Positions 42,949 through 54,946 of a DNA stretch of 64,000 bases are shown one piece after another. The notes beneath the pieces are model-generated. The model was given only the letters and a program-made list of their open reading frames with translations. It did not search any database and was not told the origin of the DNA. Position numbers and translations under genes: made by a program. Origin of the DNA: Pegoplata infirma. Lineage: Eukaryota > Arthropoda > Insecta > Diptera > Anthomyiidae. Within the stretch, counting starts at the first letter, position 1. Each line of letters opens with the position of its first letter. Location: NCBI GenBank assembly GCA_963921195.1, contig OY992536.1, positions 89,757,007 through 89,821,006 on the forward strand, written 5' to 3'.

Positions 42949-43102
42949 CAGTGGGAGCTCGATAAACGAATTTATAATGAAAACACGTGACTTTAAAAAA
43001 AAAAAGGCTATCCAAAAAATTGGCACCCTTTTTTTCAAAGAATATTTTAAAAATATCTCAAAATACCTGTTGAAATATTCTGCGTATATCGAGTTCTAAG
43101 TG
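42949..43102. mobile_element. pogo/Tigger-like MITE
   Basis: 154 bp between TA (42947-42948) and TA (43103-43104). Ends CAGTGGGAGCTCGATAAACG and CGTATATCGAGTTCTAAGTG, i.e. the CAGT..CTCGAT..ACG terminus typical of pogo/Tigger elements, with the required TA target. Confidence 0.75.
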
Positions 43103-43104
43103 TA

Positions 43105-43498
43105 TTACACAAGTGGAAGCAAAAAACACACTACAATGATTCAAGGTATTTTCTGGTCGGTAACATAAAACCGTGAACTTGACTTTTTATATAAAGAAAT
43201 TTCCGTTTAAAAATAATTAACTTAGAACAAAGCAAATCTATGAGAAAATGTTTAAGACAAAAAAAATTAAATATTTTTTCTTGTTCAAAATGTGTAAGTG
43301 ATAAAAAAATCTATCATTTTGTCAAAAAGTTCATTGGCCTATTTTCCCATCACAATTATTTTACACCCTACAGTAAGTGTTATAAATAAATAACTACGAG
43401 TGGGTACAAGTTTTAGAAAAGCAATCTGTAAAGCGATTTGCAAATTTAGTAAACTTACGGCACCCCAAAAATCTTTTAAAATGTCTTAAGTCTGAGTA
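43105..43498. other. Gene-free intron sequence
   Basis: AT-rich sequence between two small MITEs. Nothing recognised. Confidence 0.4.
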
Positions 43499-43718
43499 CA
43501 CTGTGCAACATATACCGAGTGTATCTTAAAAGGGATAAAAAATATGAAAGTATACTTAAGCTCGAGTTCTTTTCTAATTAAAAACTAAAGTTTTTAATTT
43601 TTTTTTTTTCAAAAGCTTTTAGAATAAGTTTTTAAAACCCTTCGGGGGTTTTAGTCTTCAAATGGTATACTTAAATTTTTTTGGTCCCATCCAAGACACA
43701 AAATCGCGTTGCACAGTG
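43499..43718. mobile_element. 220-bp MITE CACTGTGCAAC
   Basis: Inverted ends CACTGTGCAAC and GTTGCACAGTG. TA precedes the left end and TT follows the right. The interior is inverted in part ('agtatacttaag' against 'ggtatacttaa', palindromic). Family not assigned. Confidence 0.6.
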
Positions 43719-44559
43719 TTAGACGCAATTATATCAAATATAGCTCGATTAATTTGAAAACGCGTTCTTTAAAGAGCACTTCATAAGGAAAAATAAAATA
43801 AGCCGAAATAATTGTTCACGGTCGAAGTCTGTGCACTTCTATGCCCGAAATATACTGTGGGTGACAATACACTGGAAACTTTTTATAGTAGATGCAATTT
43901 TTCAAAGACAAACTTAACAATACTAAATGTTATTATCAAACGAGTATTATTTAAAAAAAAATATGTAGGTAATTTATAAAGCTTTAAATAAAGCTTATTG
44001 GCGTCCATCTGGAAAATCAGATTATAGACATTTTTCAGGACATATTTTAAAAATATTTCTAAGTCGATCTTTTCAAGTTCAAACATTTGTTAGGGCGTCC
44101 GGCGTCCCTTCAAATTTAAATTTTCGAATATAATGTCGTAATATCTGCCAAACTATGGCCACATCAAGGTTACAAGGTCATCTTCAGTCGGCAACCTGCG
44201 GTCAAAGTTGGAAAAATTATCTATTTCCACCAAAATTCATGTCCGAATTTTTTTACCAAATCCGGCTCAAAAATCCGGAAATTTTGCATACTTAATTGGA
44301 AAAATATTTTAAACATAAAAATTATTTTATTATCCAAATTGGTCTCAAAAGTTGGAAAATGTTAAGTGTGTTGGTTCAAAAATGCTGATCTGCGATTTTG
44401 GTCTGCAGATCTTGATCAGCATTTTCGGACCAAATTCGTGTTTTTTAAATTAAATATTTTTTATCAATAACTCGGAAAGTGGATCAGCAAGAATTTTCGT
44501 GTTAACGATTTTTCAAATAAAGAGGAGTAAAATGCCATTTGCCGATTTTGCTTTAAGAG
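43719..44559. other. Gene-free intron with one hairpin
   Basis: A 12-bp perfect stem AAAATGCTGATC/GATCAGCATTTT (44389-44400 and 44414-44425) with a 13-base loop, imperfectly extended by 'ttggt..ac caa'. Otherwise nothing recognised. Confidence 0.45.
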
Positions 44560-45950
44560 GGGTGTGTGCCGTTACAATTAGACCCAGGGGATTCAAAAAT
44601 GTTTTTTTTTGTGCCTTCAGAGCGAAATTTTTACGTCAACTTTTGTTTTCCCAAGTGTCCGAGCAATTTTTATTCTAGTAGAGCTAAAACTTATGTGGTG
44701 AAAATTTCAGGCCACTCGGATTAAATTAAACCGTAAATCAAGAAATTAAAAAAAAATATCTCAAAATTTTTTTCCCTTGACTCTTTCAAAGAACTTGAGA
44801 CGAACTCTTATCTCAAATTAATTTGAGCCAAATTCGATAATTTTAGCACGTGGGGCCTTCGATCAAAGTTTTGTCTTTTTTAGAAAATGTTCACCAAAAA
44901 CTCTAAACTTCGATCGAACGAAATTTAGAGTTTGCTCCAATTAAGTTTAAATACAAGTTTGTCTCAATATCTATGAAATATTCAGTGGTAAAAATTTTTG
45001 AGGTTTTTTATTAAGAAATTTCTTAAACGTAGGAAAAAACCGCTTTTTGGAAGTTTAATGACTAATTTCAAATGCCGATGTCTCGAAAATCGCTCGACCA
45101 ATTTCAGAAATTTTTTGATATTCATATAAGCACGCCAAAATTTATTTTTTTAAATTTTTTTAATTTTTAAAAAATACAATTTTTGGTGAACATTTTTTCG
45201 AAAATCCAAAACTTTTATCGAAGGGCTCCATTTTTTAAAGGAATCGAATTCAGCTCAAACTAACAAGGGAAGCCTCCGTGGCGTCAGCACCCGAACTTCT
45301 TGAAATTTGAATATGTTGTTAAGAACGAAAATTAATTCGACACAATTTTTTTAGCGGCCAAAACTCATTTTTAGAGGGTCGATTTGAAGTTGACCTTTTT
45401 CAGTTTTTAAAGATTTACGCCTATTTAATCAAAATGAATATAAGAACATTTGATATCAGATTAAAGGTATTTATCTCGTGGTGCTAACAACGTGCGAAAA
45501 AAAATATTTTTTGACTTATTAACAGAAATGTTCTAAAATTCTGGTTATTTTACTTAATATGACAAAAAATTGTGTATGTTTGGACATTTGCTTTATTTAC
45601 GTAGATAGGTTTTCCAAAGACCTTTCATTTGGTATATAATGTGACTAAGTTTCTAAGCATAATATAGGAGATAAACGAAAAAACTGAAAAATGGCAGTTT
45701 CTTACCCCCCCATCATTTGCAACCCATAAATATGAATTTGGACCGCTATAAAAAATATGTGTCGCTTTATTTTTCCTGTTTTACAAAATAAAACCAATTC
45801 CATAAAAATCGGCGAGTGACACCAGGGAGACTTCCCCCGTAAGTTTAAATGAAAGACTGTCGCAAGCTTTATGAAAGGGTCAAGGGAACGAAATTTTGAA
45901 ATTTTCATAAAAATTTCTTGAAATAGCGATATCTCGAAAAAAAAATTGCA
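44560..45950 (-). repeat. P-family repeat, reverse orientation, with adjoining shared block
   Basis: 44560-44735 matches the block at 8395-8590. 44735-45262 and 45841-45950 match the P family in reverse: 'cttaaacgtaggaaaaaacc' is the complement of 'ggttttttcctacgttcaag'. The gap 45263-45840 is a foldback element inserted in 'cagctcaaact/aagtttaaatg'. Confidence 0.55.
45263..45840. mobile_element. ACAAGGGAAG foldback element (Y family), copy 1
   Basis: Ends ACAAGGGAAGCCTCCGTGGC and GACTTCCCCCGT. 'cctccgtggcgtcagcacccg' on the left pairs imperfectly with 'atcggcgagtgacaccaggg' on the right. It interrupts a P-family repeat with 'aa' shared by both flanks. Non-coding. Confidence 0.6.
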
Positions 45951-46441
45951 AAAACATATTTTAAATATACACATTTTTAAGCAAAAAACAACATTTAAAG
46001 ATGTAGATTTACAAAAACAGTTTAAAGTTTCCAAAAATATTTGTAAATTTCACTTTATGAATACTTTATTGATTTACCTAGCAATGCCAAGTGGTTCATT
46101 CGAATTATGTAAGCTTTTATACATGTTGCCCTGATAATCCCAAAATTTTAAGATTTTCTGTGAACACGTTGCTTTTTTAATGGCCTCTTGTTATATGGAA
46201 ACGCATTACTGTGAGGACTTTCTTTAGCACACTGGGGTAGGAAAATATATTTTATTTTTTCTGACGGAATAAAAATATTTTTGCTCAGTTTATGTTACAC
46301 TGGGGTAGAATCAAACTCATAGTGTAATATTTTCATTTCATTAAACATTTTGTAGGGCATTTTAACATCAATAAAACTTCATACTAAAATTCAAAAATAT
46401 TTCCCAAAAAGTTCATTATTTTTGTTTAATAACACTGCGGA

Positions 46442-46670
46442 ACACTAAAAAATAAACAAGAGTTACGACAATTATTTCTATATATTCGGACATGCTGATT
46501 CGAATGCCGCAATCCGTTTTTCGATATATGGTACAGTTTTCTTGCAAAATATCTTTAAAGATTTGTTGATTTTCAGCTGCTTTTTTAACAAAAAATTCCA
46601 AAATTCGATTCAGCATGTCCGAAATATATAGAAGTGATAGTCGTACCTCTTGTTTTCTAAAATAGTGGTT
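46442..46670. mobile_element. Foldback MITE CACTAAAAAATAAACAAGAG
   Basis: About 228 bp. The left arm 'aacaagagttacgac', 'tatatattcggacatgctgattcga' pairs with the right arm 'tcgattcagcatgtccgaaatatata', 'gtcgtacctcttgtt'. The ends are CACTAAAAAAT and TTTCTAAAATAGTG. The loop is about 75 bp. Confidence 0.65.
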
Positions 46671-46986
46671 AGTTTTGTCACGAAGTGTAATCTCATCATA
46701 ATTTGTTTGTTTTTTTTTTTTGCACTCATGTACAAATTATTATTTTAATAGTTTTTAGTTTGTTACCAAGTTCATGATCGTTAGTTTATTTTTAAAACAT
46801 CATTATTATTCTTTTTTTTCAAATTTTCATAGAAAATTTTACACAATTTCCTAGAAAATTTAAAATATGTACATATGTTTGTTTTTATATTAACAGAAAA
46901 AGTAAAACACAAAAAAAAAGACAATAAACAAAAGCAAAAAATATAAAAATATTGTCAGTTTGCCAATTGTTTTGTGTTATAAGTAA

Positions 46987-47500
46987 GGAGAGGACTTTCA
47001 GTCAAATGCATATTTTTTCCTATTAGTCGTAGAACAGAATAAACCAAATATTTCAGCGAATCAAAGAATTTGAACAGAATAAACCAAATATTTCAGCGAA
47101 TCAAATAAGTTGCTTAAATGGCAACGATTTTTTAGTGCATATTTTTGCATATTTTACCGCAAATGAATATTTTGTTTAAAAAATTTGCTATAAATGCATA
47201 TTTTTAGGTCAAATTTTGCGCAAAATTTCAGTTTTAGCTAATTTTTTGTAAATTTTTGTGAACTTTTTTTTTAACATGCCTACTAGACTCGAAATTTTTT
47301 TGCGATGTCAACTTTCAAACCAAAATACTTGTCTGACCAAAAAATTTCATTTTTTCGTTAATAAACTTACAAAGTATAAAAATTGTTTAACAAAAAAAAT
47401 AAAAATAAAAGTTTAGAATGTTCATTTTTTCTTCATAAAAGTAAAAATGAGTAAATTTTATATTTTAGATTTTTTTTTTCATGAAAGTCCCATCCCTGGA
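46987..47500 (-). mobile_element. Diverged GCATATTTTTGCATA element
   Basis: The right end 'catgaaagtcccatccctgg' resembles the TAGGGATGAGATTT terminus, and the body has 'tgcatatttttgcatatttta'. Near the left end 'gaacagaataaaccaaat', 'atttcagcgaatcaaa' is tandemly duplicated (about 47032 and 47072). Confidence 0.5.
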
Positions 47501-48238
47501 TTTACATTTTTCGTGTATAAATTTTATATAGTGGTTTTTTGACTTTTTGCTCTAATTATTTTTAAATTTCAATGTTAAAACTACATTTGTAAAATTTTCT
47601 ATTCATATAGCATACAACATTTGTGCTAATAAAAAAAAGTGTTCGTATGCTAGCCGTAAAGTGTATACACTTTATATGCGCATAAATTAAATACATAGTA
47701 CAATAAATATAAACAAATAATTTTATTTTAATAACAAAAACAATTAAAAAGCAAACAAATAAATAACTCTGCCGGTATTTAAATTTTATTTACATTGTAA
47801 TTTTATGTTTGCATTTTTAATTTTATTTTTTTTTTTTTACTTTCGTTTGATGTCATATTTTTGTTCCACTTCAATTGTTCCAATGTTTCCTAGTAAATTA
47901 TGGAAAAAGTTGTACAAAAAAATATGGTCAATTGTTTGATAAATGAGGACATTTAGACGACATTAAGAGAAAATCAATGATGACCGGACAAAATCACCAA
48001 AACGGAAATGTGGATTATGACCGAATGGATTATGACGGTCATTATCCACATATAAGTTGTTGGTACTAATTTAAAGATTTTTTAAATTATTATATAAGCT
48101 TTCTAGCATGTGTTAAAATTTTGTCGATATTTTCCTTAATTTTTTTTTCAGAATTTTTCTGATTTTTAGCTAAATTGTTTTAATTTTTTACTTTTTTACG
48201 CTTTTTAAATTTTTTTTAAGCTTCTCTAAAATTTTTAA
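47501..48238. other. Gene-free intron with one hairpin
   Basis: 'atgtggattatgaccg' (48008) pairs with 'cggtcattatccacat' (ending 48051) with one mismatch around a short loop. Otherwise AT-rich with nothing recognised. Confidence 0.45.
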
Positions 48239-48558
48239 TCAGTGATCGATTCTAAGGACTTAGAGATGCCCTTTAGTCAGGACAGACGGATAGTCCTTCC
48301 GTCTGTGAAAATCACGACCCAGTCCAAAATAAAATATCTAAACTCTTCAAGTTAGGCACGACCATGTCTTATGGTGATAGGCCGGTGAAGTTTTTAAATG
48401 GGCCAAATTGGACCGGGGGAAAGAGTTAACCGTTAAAGAACTGAACTAGCTACAGAAAAGCGTCATTTTATATCTTTATGTTAGAAGTCCTGCACGTGGA
48501 CCAACTCGTCTAATGTTGTCCCCTTTTCTACAGCTATTGAAAATTTCATCATAATCTG
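48239..48558 (+). mobile_element. DINE-like subfamily E, truncated copy
   Basis: 'agtgatcgattctaagga', 'acccagtccaaaataaaata', 'gttaggcacgaccatgtctta' and 'ttgaccgg'-type body match 40978-41200. The head and tail are missing. Confidence 0.6.
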
Positions 48559-49451
48559 ACAAGGGAAGTATTTTACAGGGCACCCACCGATTCTCCTGAA
48601 ACTTGTATATGGGACAGAGGGGAGGAAAATAATAGTTACTTGTGTTAACATGACAATGTTTTTAACATGATAATGTTTTTAGGCTGGTGTCTAATTTAAA
48701 AAAAATTACAGGACGCCAGGTCAGTTTGACTATATAAGCTAACAATTAATAAAAAAGAAAATAAGAATTACTGTTTTCATTTTATTAAAACCAAAAATTT
48801 TAGTAAATTGGGTTTGTAACTTGGATAACAATTCACCTCTTGGTGAATAAAAAAATATTCACCAGCTGATGAATAAAAAGTAATTATTTTTCATCAATTT
48901 TTTTTATCAATATTTTTTGAACTCAATATTTTTTGAACTCAATATTTTTTATAATCAATATTTTTTTCATCAATCTTTGTTTTCATCAATATTTTTTTCC
49001 ATCAATATTTTTTTTAATCAATATTTTTTTATGAATATCTTTTTTATCAATATTTTTTTCATCATATTTTGTTCATTAATATTTTTTTAATCAATATTTT
49101 TTCATCAATATTTTGTTCATCAATTTTTTTTTAATACATATTTTTTTCATCAATATTTTTTAATTAATATTATTTTTCATCGATTGTTTTTTTTCACAAT
49201 ATTATTATTTTTTACAAAATTTTTTCATCAAATTTTTTTCTTCATAAATTTTTTTTCATACATATTTTGTTCAATAAATTTTTTTTTGTTTTTATCAAAA
49301 ATTTTCTTATCAATATTTTTCATAAGGTGGCAACTCTTTTTTAAATTTGATATTGGGCACCTAAAAAAATTTAACGTTTATTTTTCTGCCCTCATTCCCA
49401 TATGCAAGTTTCAGGACAATCAGTGGGTGCCTTCTTAAAAACATCCCTTGT
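48559..49451. mobile_element. ACAAGGGAAG foldback element (Y family), copy 2
   Basis: About 65-bp terminal inverted repeats: ACAAGGGAAGTATTTTACAG, 'ggcacccaccgattctcctg', 'aaacttgtatatggga' on the left, and the complement of ACAAGGGATGTTTTTAAGAA, 'ggcacccactgattgtcctg', 'aaacttgcatatggga' on the right. The centre is a CATCAATATTTTTT array (48885-49325). No coding. Confidence 0.78.
48885..49325. repeat. (CATCAATATTTTTTT)n low-complexity array
   Basis: About 25 degenerate copies of 'tcatcaatatttttttt' forming the core of the surrounding foldback. Sister of 7378-7835. Confidence 0.75.
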
Positions 49452-50300
49452 GAGTGAGTCACAACGAGTTACTCAAGGGTACACTCAAAATAATTCTATA
49501 GTAAAAGGTTTAGTAAGTGGTTTGGAATCAGCATATCCAACACACCTAAAATCGTCATTCACTTTTGGATGTAAGACAAGTGTTGGTAAATATGGACTCA
49601 CAAACATGCCAAAAAGAGTCTATTTTCAAAGTTTCCTTAGACTATATCTCGAAAACTAGAGCTGGCCCAAAAAAACGGTATGAGCGTACCCCTAATACCC
49701 AAAATTAGCTATCAGAACCCGTGCAAAAAAAAAGTGTTGCCCTGTGTAATCGATTTAATAAATTCAAGTACATAATTACTATTCTTGATTAATCGCATAA
49801 AAGGATGATTAAGATTTGGATTAATTAGAATGTTTTTATAATCTTTTAACGACACGATTAATATTGATTGCTAATTTCAATTTTTTTTATACCCCCATTA
49901 AAAAAAGATTGGGAAAATTAATTTCTTTATTATCGATTCAATTTTTAAACGATTCAAATAAAAGTACACTTTTTTAGAACGGTAATACCCTTCAGAGCTT
50001 TATCCCCAGAATTACTGATTTCTTGAGAGAAAAGAAGACAAACAATTTATATTGGGGATTCCTACTAAAGTATTTCTCGGATTTTTTGAGGATATTCATT
50101 ACCACAAGCAAAATTGTATGAAATCAAAAGTTTTGAAAACAAGTTTTGGTGAATTCCCTCTTTCTGAAATGGGCTTAGGATAGGAAGTGCTGTTCATTTA
50201 TCGGTTGTGAACTACCAAAAAACGTTTATTTATGTGTTGGGCGACTTTAAGAATTTTTTATTTATGCCCAAAAAATATTATAATACTAAAATTATTATAA
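49452..50300. other. Gene-free intron sequence
   Basis: Ordinary-complexity sequence at 49452-49730, AT-rich later. No repeat or exon recognised. Confidence 0.4.
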
Positions 50301-50636
50301 GGGTTCAAGTTGAAAAAATGCAGAAGAAAAATTGAATTTATAAAAAATTATAGACATTTCAGGTATTTCCATACCGGTTTCAAACACTCCAGTTAGTGTT
50401 ATCATCAGTAGGATTTTAAATTTCGGTTTTTCTTGTTAATGAAAATATAAAAAACAATGTCTTGTTAATGGAAATATAAAAAACAATTTCCATTAACAAG
50501 ACAAACCGACATTTAAAATCCTACTGATGATAACACTAACTGGAGTGTTTGAAACCGGTATCAGAATACCAGAAATGTTTATAATTTTTAGAAATTAAAT
50601 TTTTCTTCTGCATTTTTTCAACATGAACCCTTATAA
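50301..50636. mobile_element. Inverted repeat with hammerhead-like motif in both arms
   Basis: The left arm (about 50301-50438) and right arm (about 50490-50636) are inverted copies. The ends are 'agggttcaagttgaaaaaatgcag' and its complement. Each arm holds CTGATGA (50524-50530 plus; 50402-50408 minus), a stem AACACT/AGTGTT with a 6-base loop, then TGAAAC and a stem GGTAT/ATACC. This order resembles the hammerhead ribozyme core. A short duplication 'cttgttaatggaaatataaa' lies at the centre. Confidence 0.6.
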
Positions 50637-51104
50637 CAAATATAATTAGAGCCCGAGATCGAGCTGTACTTACAGAAAAAATACTAATAAAGATTATTAT
50701 TATTCAAATGAAAAATCAGACTTCTTGGAATTTGAAGATTTTTAGGTATATTTTATTTTGTTTTTGGGGACAAGGTTAAAAAGTACCTAGTAACGCGGAT
50801 TTTAAAAAGTTTTATTAAAAATTTTGGTTTTTTGTACATAAGTAGTTAAAATTAATTTTATGGATTGCATTCTTTCAAACATATGCCTGATCTTATAGCA
50901 ACCAAAATAGTTGGTCAAATACATTTTTACACTTAAAATGGCACTAAAAACATTTGTTAAAATCGATGTCTGACTATTTAAGTTCTTTTGACAATAACTT
51001 TTGATAAAATACAAACATCTGTTGCTAAATATAAATTTTAAATAAACGTAATAAAAATAAAGACAGTAGGGTGGCACCTAATTATATTTTTTTTTTTTAA
51101 TATG
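50637..51104. other. Gene-free intron sequence
   Basis: 'ataattagagcccgagatcgagctg' at 50642 resembles the repeat end at 1735 ('tctaattataatta', 'gtcgagctcaggc', reversed). Otherwise nothing recognised. Confidence 0.35.
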
Positions 51105-51178
51105 TGTTTTTATATCCAACTACTTTGTCATTCCGTGTGTACAACATTGAAATATCGGCCGGAGACCCCATTAATTAC
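51105..51178 (+). mobile_element. DINE-like subfamily E, head fragment
   Basis: 'tatatccaactactttgtcattccgtg', 'aaatatcggccggagacccc' match 40900-40955. It stops at 'cattaatt' where unrelated sequence begins; a possible later piece ('ggaaaaaggttctccttgaa') is at 51705. Confidence 0.5.
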
Positions 51179-51879
51179 ACTGTGCTAGTCGCAAAAAATA
51201 ACAAGCTGTGAACCCTGCTGGTAAAGCTAATTTGGGTAAACTGAATTCAATGGTGCTAGCCGTTTTTCGAAGTTAGCGCTCGTATTCACGATATTCGCAA
51301 TTAAAAATTGTAAAATTAAGATACAACAAAAAGGAAATTTTTATGCTTTTGGGATAGTTTTTAAATATAAATATAGAAAATGCATTGTTTTTTTCGCGAA
51401 AAAATAAATTCCGCGAAAAATTTTGTTTCGATAAATTTTGTGTATGTAATGAATTGACTTCTACACATTTTCATAAATTAATTTTAAAATAAAAAAAAAA
51501 ATTAAAAAAATTAAATAAAAAAAAAATAAAAAAAAAAAAAAATAAGAAAAAAATTCGCGAATAAATTTACAGAGCTAATTTTTTTTGTATATTCAATAGA
51601 GTTTAGATGACAGAAGTTCAAAAATTGTCTAAATAATATAAAAAATTGTTTTTTCTAGTGGACATAGGCTAGTAAATTTTAAAAATCTGTAAAATTTGAT
51701 CAGTGGAAAAAGGTTCTCCTTGAAAAAAACGTAATTTTTAAGATGTTTTTGCATTTTTACTTAATAAATAAAACGTTTTTACGTCAGAAGACGTTCGACT
51801 ACAAAATTTGTTTTTTTGCCGCCACGTTTTGTGGGCGTGGATATGTAAAATATATTGTAAAATACTAATATTTAACAGT
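51179..51879. other. Gene-free intron with poly-A tract
   Basis: It starts 'acactgtgctag', similar to the terminus at 43499. It holds an A-rich run at 51489-51555. No right terminus or coding region could be identified. Confidence 0.35.
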
Positions 51880-52285
51880 TTTCTTTGTTTTTTAACAAAT
51901 CCAAATTTACATTTTTTTTATAATTGTACAATTTTTTTTTGTAATTTTACAAATTTTCCTTGTAATTTTAATTGCGCCAAAAAACTGTAAATTTACAATA
52001 TTATTGGTAAAAAGCTTGTAAAATTACAAGATTGTTGGTAAAAAGCTTGCAAAATTACTAGAAACTCTCGTAAAAAAGGAGGTAGTAAAAAATCTAGTAA
52101 AACTACGAAACCTCTTTGTAAATTTTATCGTGTCAAAAAATTTGTAAATTTACAATTTTATTGGTAAAAACCTTGTAAAATTACAAAATTATTGGTAAAA
52201 ATCATGTAAAATTACTAGGATTTTTGTAAAATAGGATGTTGCAAACAAAAAATAGTTACAAGTTTTTCTTGTAACTATTATATAA
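51880..52285. repeat. K-family repeat
   Basis: 'aaatttacaatattattggt', 'aaaagcttgtaaaattacaag', 'aaaggaggtagtaaaaaatct' and 'gtaaattttatcgtgtcaaa' recur about every 125 bp, as in the copy at 37843-38336 (reversed) and 59529-60520. Termini not resolved. Confidence 0.55.
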
Positions 52286-53051
52286 TATATAATAGTACTT
52301 AAGTGCAAAAATCATAATAAATTCAATTGCCAACATCTATCGCGGGGAAAAAAATGTTCTCGCTTAGACCTTTATCTAAGTTTAAAAAAAAAATCCTCAA
52401 AAATAAGTACCGCCTTTATATATAAAATTTATGTTTATCAATTTATGGAAAAAATTATACATAGAACTTAAAAACAAGACCAACTGTTTAAACATATAAT
52501 TTTTAATTAGTTTAAAATTTTGTCAATTTTTAAACAAAAAAAAAATATTGCTACCAAAAAACTCGTGTACACTTAAAAAAATAACTTGTTGCAAATATTT
52601 TTTTTTTGTGTATAAATATATTTGTAGAAATTTTTCTTTTATTTTTTTTTTGTCAAAAAATTGGCACATTACAAAGAAAACTCGTCTATTTGTTGTCTGT
52701 CAATATGTCTAGCGAATGATGTTGTCTAACATAAATGATCAATGATCATATATTAAGGGTGATCACAACAGAAATTTTGTTTATGCACAGGTAAGTGGGT
52801 CAAGGTAAATTTGTTACTATTTTTTTTTTAATTTCTTTAATATTTTTTTCCTTAAATCGTTAAGTTGTTAAAAGTAGTAGCAAAAATGCTATCAAAATTG
52901 TTGTAAACAGCTGGTTTGATAAGGAAACTTTGTGCTGGAATTAGTAAGAAATTGATTAATTTACAATTTATGCATAAGAAAAATATAAACTGCCGAACAC
53001 AATCCGCAATTTAAACTTATATAACACGAATGTTAACCAAACTCACAACTA
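52286..53051. other. Gene-free intron sequence
   Basis: AT-rich with no recognised repeat or exon. Confidence 0.4.
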
Positions 53052-53585
53052 ACAAGGGAAGTATATCAACCCTTATGAAGCAATTTGCCTGAAACCTAAA
53101 ACATGTATAAAAGAGACGATTTTAAGGTTGGGGAGTCTCGATTTATCGGCTATATCAATGTTTAAAAATTTCGTTGTGAAACAAAAGCCCTGTCATATTG
53201 GTTGGATGCCATTTTTTTGCATTCTTAATAAGTTGGTTCTCTTAGTGTTCCCTTTACTATTGCAGGTAAAAACTCTCTTAAACACTAAGAGAACCAAGAA
53301 AAATTTCGATAACTCCCGAACTAAAAGGAATATCGTCTAGAGCAAAAATACGTGTCAACTTAAATTTAATAAAGATTATTTCGTATTCATATGGATATCG
53401 TAGGTCTATGTCTTCACATATATATCCCCCAAATTTACACATTTTCATTTATTAACCAAATTTTTAAACCCTTAAATCCCCGATATGGCCGATAAGCCAA
53501 GACACCCCAACCTTAGAATTGCCTCTTTTATATATATTTTAAATTTCATGCAAATCGGTTTATAACGTTTAAGAACTTCCCTTGT
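53052..53585. mobile_element. ACAAGGGAAG foldback element (Y family), copy 3
   Basis: Ends ACAAGGGAAGTATATC and GAACTTCCCTTGT. 'taaggttggggagtctcgat' and 'ttatcggctatatc' on the left pair with 'gatatggccgataagccaag' and 'acaccccaacctta' on the right. A second inner pair is 'ctcttagtgttcccttt' against 'cttaaacactaagagaac'. 534 bp, non-coding. Confidence 0.7.
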
Positions 53586-53599
53586 AAGACAATTTTCGT

Positions 53600-54035
53600 A
53601 TACAAAATCTAAGATTCTGACACAATTTTCGTGTAGAAAAAGTCTCAGATTCTAAGACATTTTTCGTATAGAAAAGGTTTTAGATTCTGAGATATGTTTC
53701 GTATAGAAAAAGTCTAAGATTCAGAGACATTTGTCTTATAGAAAATGTTTCAGATTTTGAAACTTTTTATAACATCCTAAGCCAATTTTCGTATAGAAAA
53801 TTCTGACATATTTCTCGTATAAAAAAAAACTCAGATTATGAGATTTTTTCGAAAGGAAAAGTACCAGGTTCTAAGACATTTTGTGTATAGAAAAATATCA
53901 GATTCTGAGACATTTTTCGTATAGAAAAAGTTTCATATACTAAGACATTTTTCGTATAGAAAAAGTCTCTGATTCTGAAACATTTTTCGTATAGAAGAAG
54001 TCCCAGATTCTGAGACATTTTTCGCCCACCAAATC
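53600..54035. repeat. Tandem array, TCTGAGACATTTTTCGTATAG unit
   Basis: About 12 copies of a roughly 35-bp unit holding 'cagattctgagac' and 'atttttcgtatagaaaaagt', the reverse-orientation relative of the array at 1085-1437. The best units are at 53880-54020. Confidence 0.75.
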
Positions 54036-54738
54036 ATCATCATTTCTATTAATTTGGCAGTTGGAAAAAAACCGTATTTTTTTTGCCAAGTTCAAATAGC
54101 GATTTTAAAACTTGTTTTATATTCGTATTCAGTGAAAATTAAAAAATGTAATGTTTGGTAGAGCACATTCGCCATATTTTTTTTTTTGAAGTGCTCTAAA
54201 ACCTAAACCTGTAGACTTTTTTCCTTAATTTCTTTTGATTAAAGAAGCTACATATTTTTGCTTTAAAATGTATAGTCTAAATGGATTTTATTTGTTTGGC
54301 TTCTATTATTTTTTTTACATTTTTAACGCAACCCAAATCGGTGAAATTGCTCCATGAATGGGGCACATACGATAAGAGGGTGGGGCACAATAGAAGAAAG
54401 TTAAATTTCTAGAAATTCGTAAACAATATCATTTTTTGGAAGAATTATTATTAAAAACATGATTTTATTAAAAAAAAATAAAACTGGCATATTCGCCAAC
54501 TCCATGAGGTACATCCGCCATTGGCGAATCAGCCCAAAGGGGTACTATTTTACGGGGCGTATGTACCCCATGGGGAACATCCGCAGTCGGCTAATGTACC
54601 CCAATGGGGTACATTCACCGCCAAAACTGCCCCAAAAGCGGGCACTCACAAAAAAATAAAAATGTTACATTTTACCACAATGAGCAATATGTTTGTAACT
54701 CACAAAATCACAAAGTTATTACAAAATATACTGACTAT
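54036..54738. other. Gene-free stretch with GGGGTACAT repeats
   Basis: AT-rich to 54350. At 54490-54620 a GC-richer block repeats 'ccatgaggtacatccgcc', 'ccatggggaacatccgcag' and 'ccaatggggtacattcaccg' at 40-55 bp spacing. Two overlapping frames here are artefacts of that repeat. Confidence 0.45.
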
Positions 54739-54946
54739 GGGGCATGTCACAGACTCAATTCCGTTCGGATTTGAAAAACTTGGTTTACTCGTATTATTTT
54801 TTTCGGAATGAAATCACTTTCAAAAGTCAAAGTGGAATTGAATTGCATAAAAGTGGTTTCATTCCGAAAAAAAAATATTTGCTTTGCATTTTAAGAGTAA
54901 ATCACTTATTTCACTTCTGAACGGAATTGAGCCTGTGACATGCCCC
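54739..54946. mobile_element. 208-bp foldback MITE GGGGCATGTCACAG
   Basis: 28-bp terminal inverted repeats GGGGCATGTCACAGACTCAA and complement, and an inner inverted pair ('tttttcggaatgaaatcact' against 'agtggtttcattccgaaaaa'). Nearly the whole element can fold. 'cta' lies next to each end. Confidence 0.75.

Noticed and set aside
53600..54035. CRISPR-like array of regularly spaced palindromic repeats
   Set aside because: Repeats are contiguous and diverged without unique spacers, and the genome is eukaryotic.
54459..54811. Overlapping 66- and 96-codon frames
   Set aside because: They span a GGGGTACAT short repeat and the left half of a foldback MITE.
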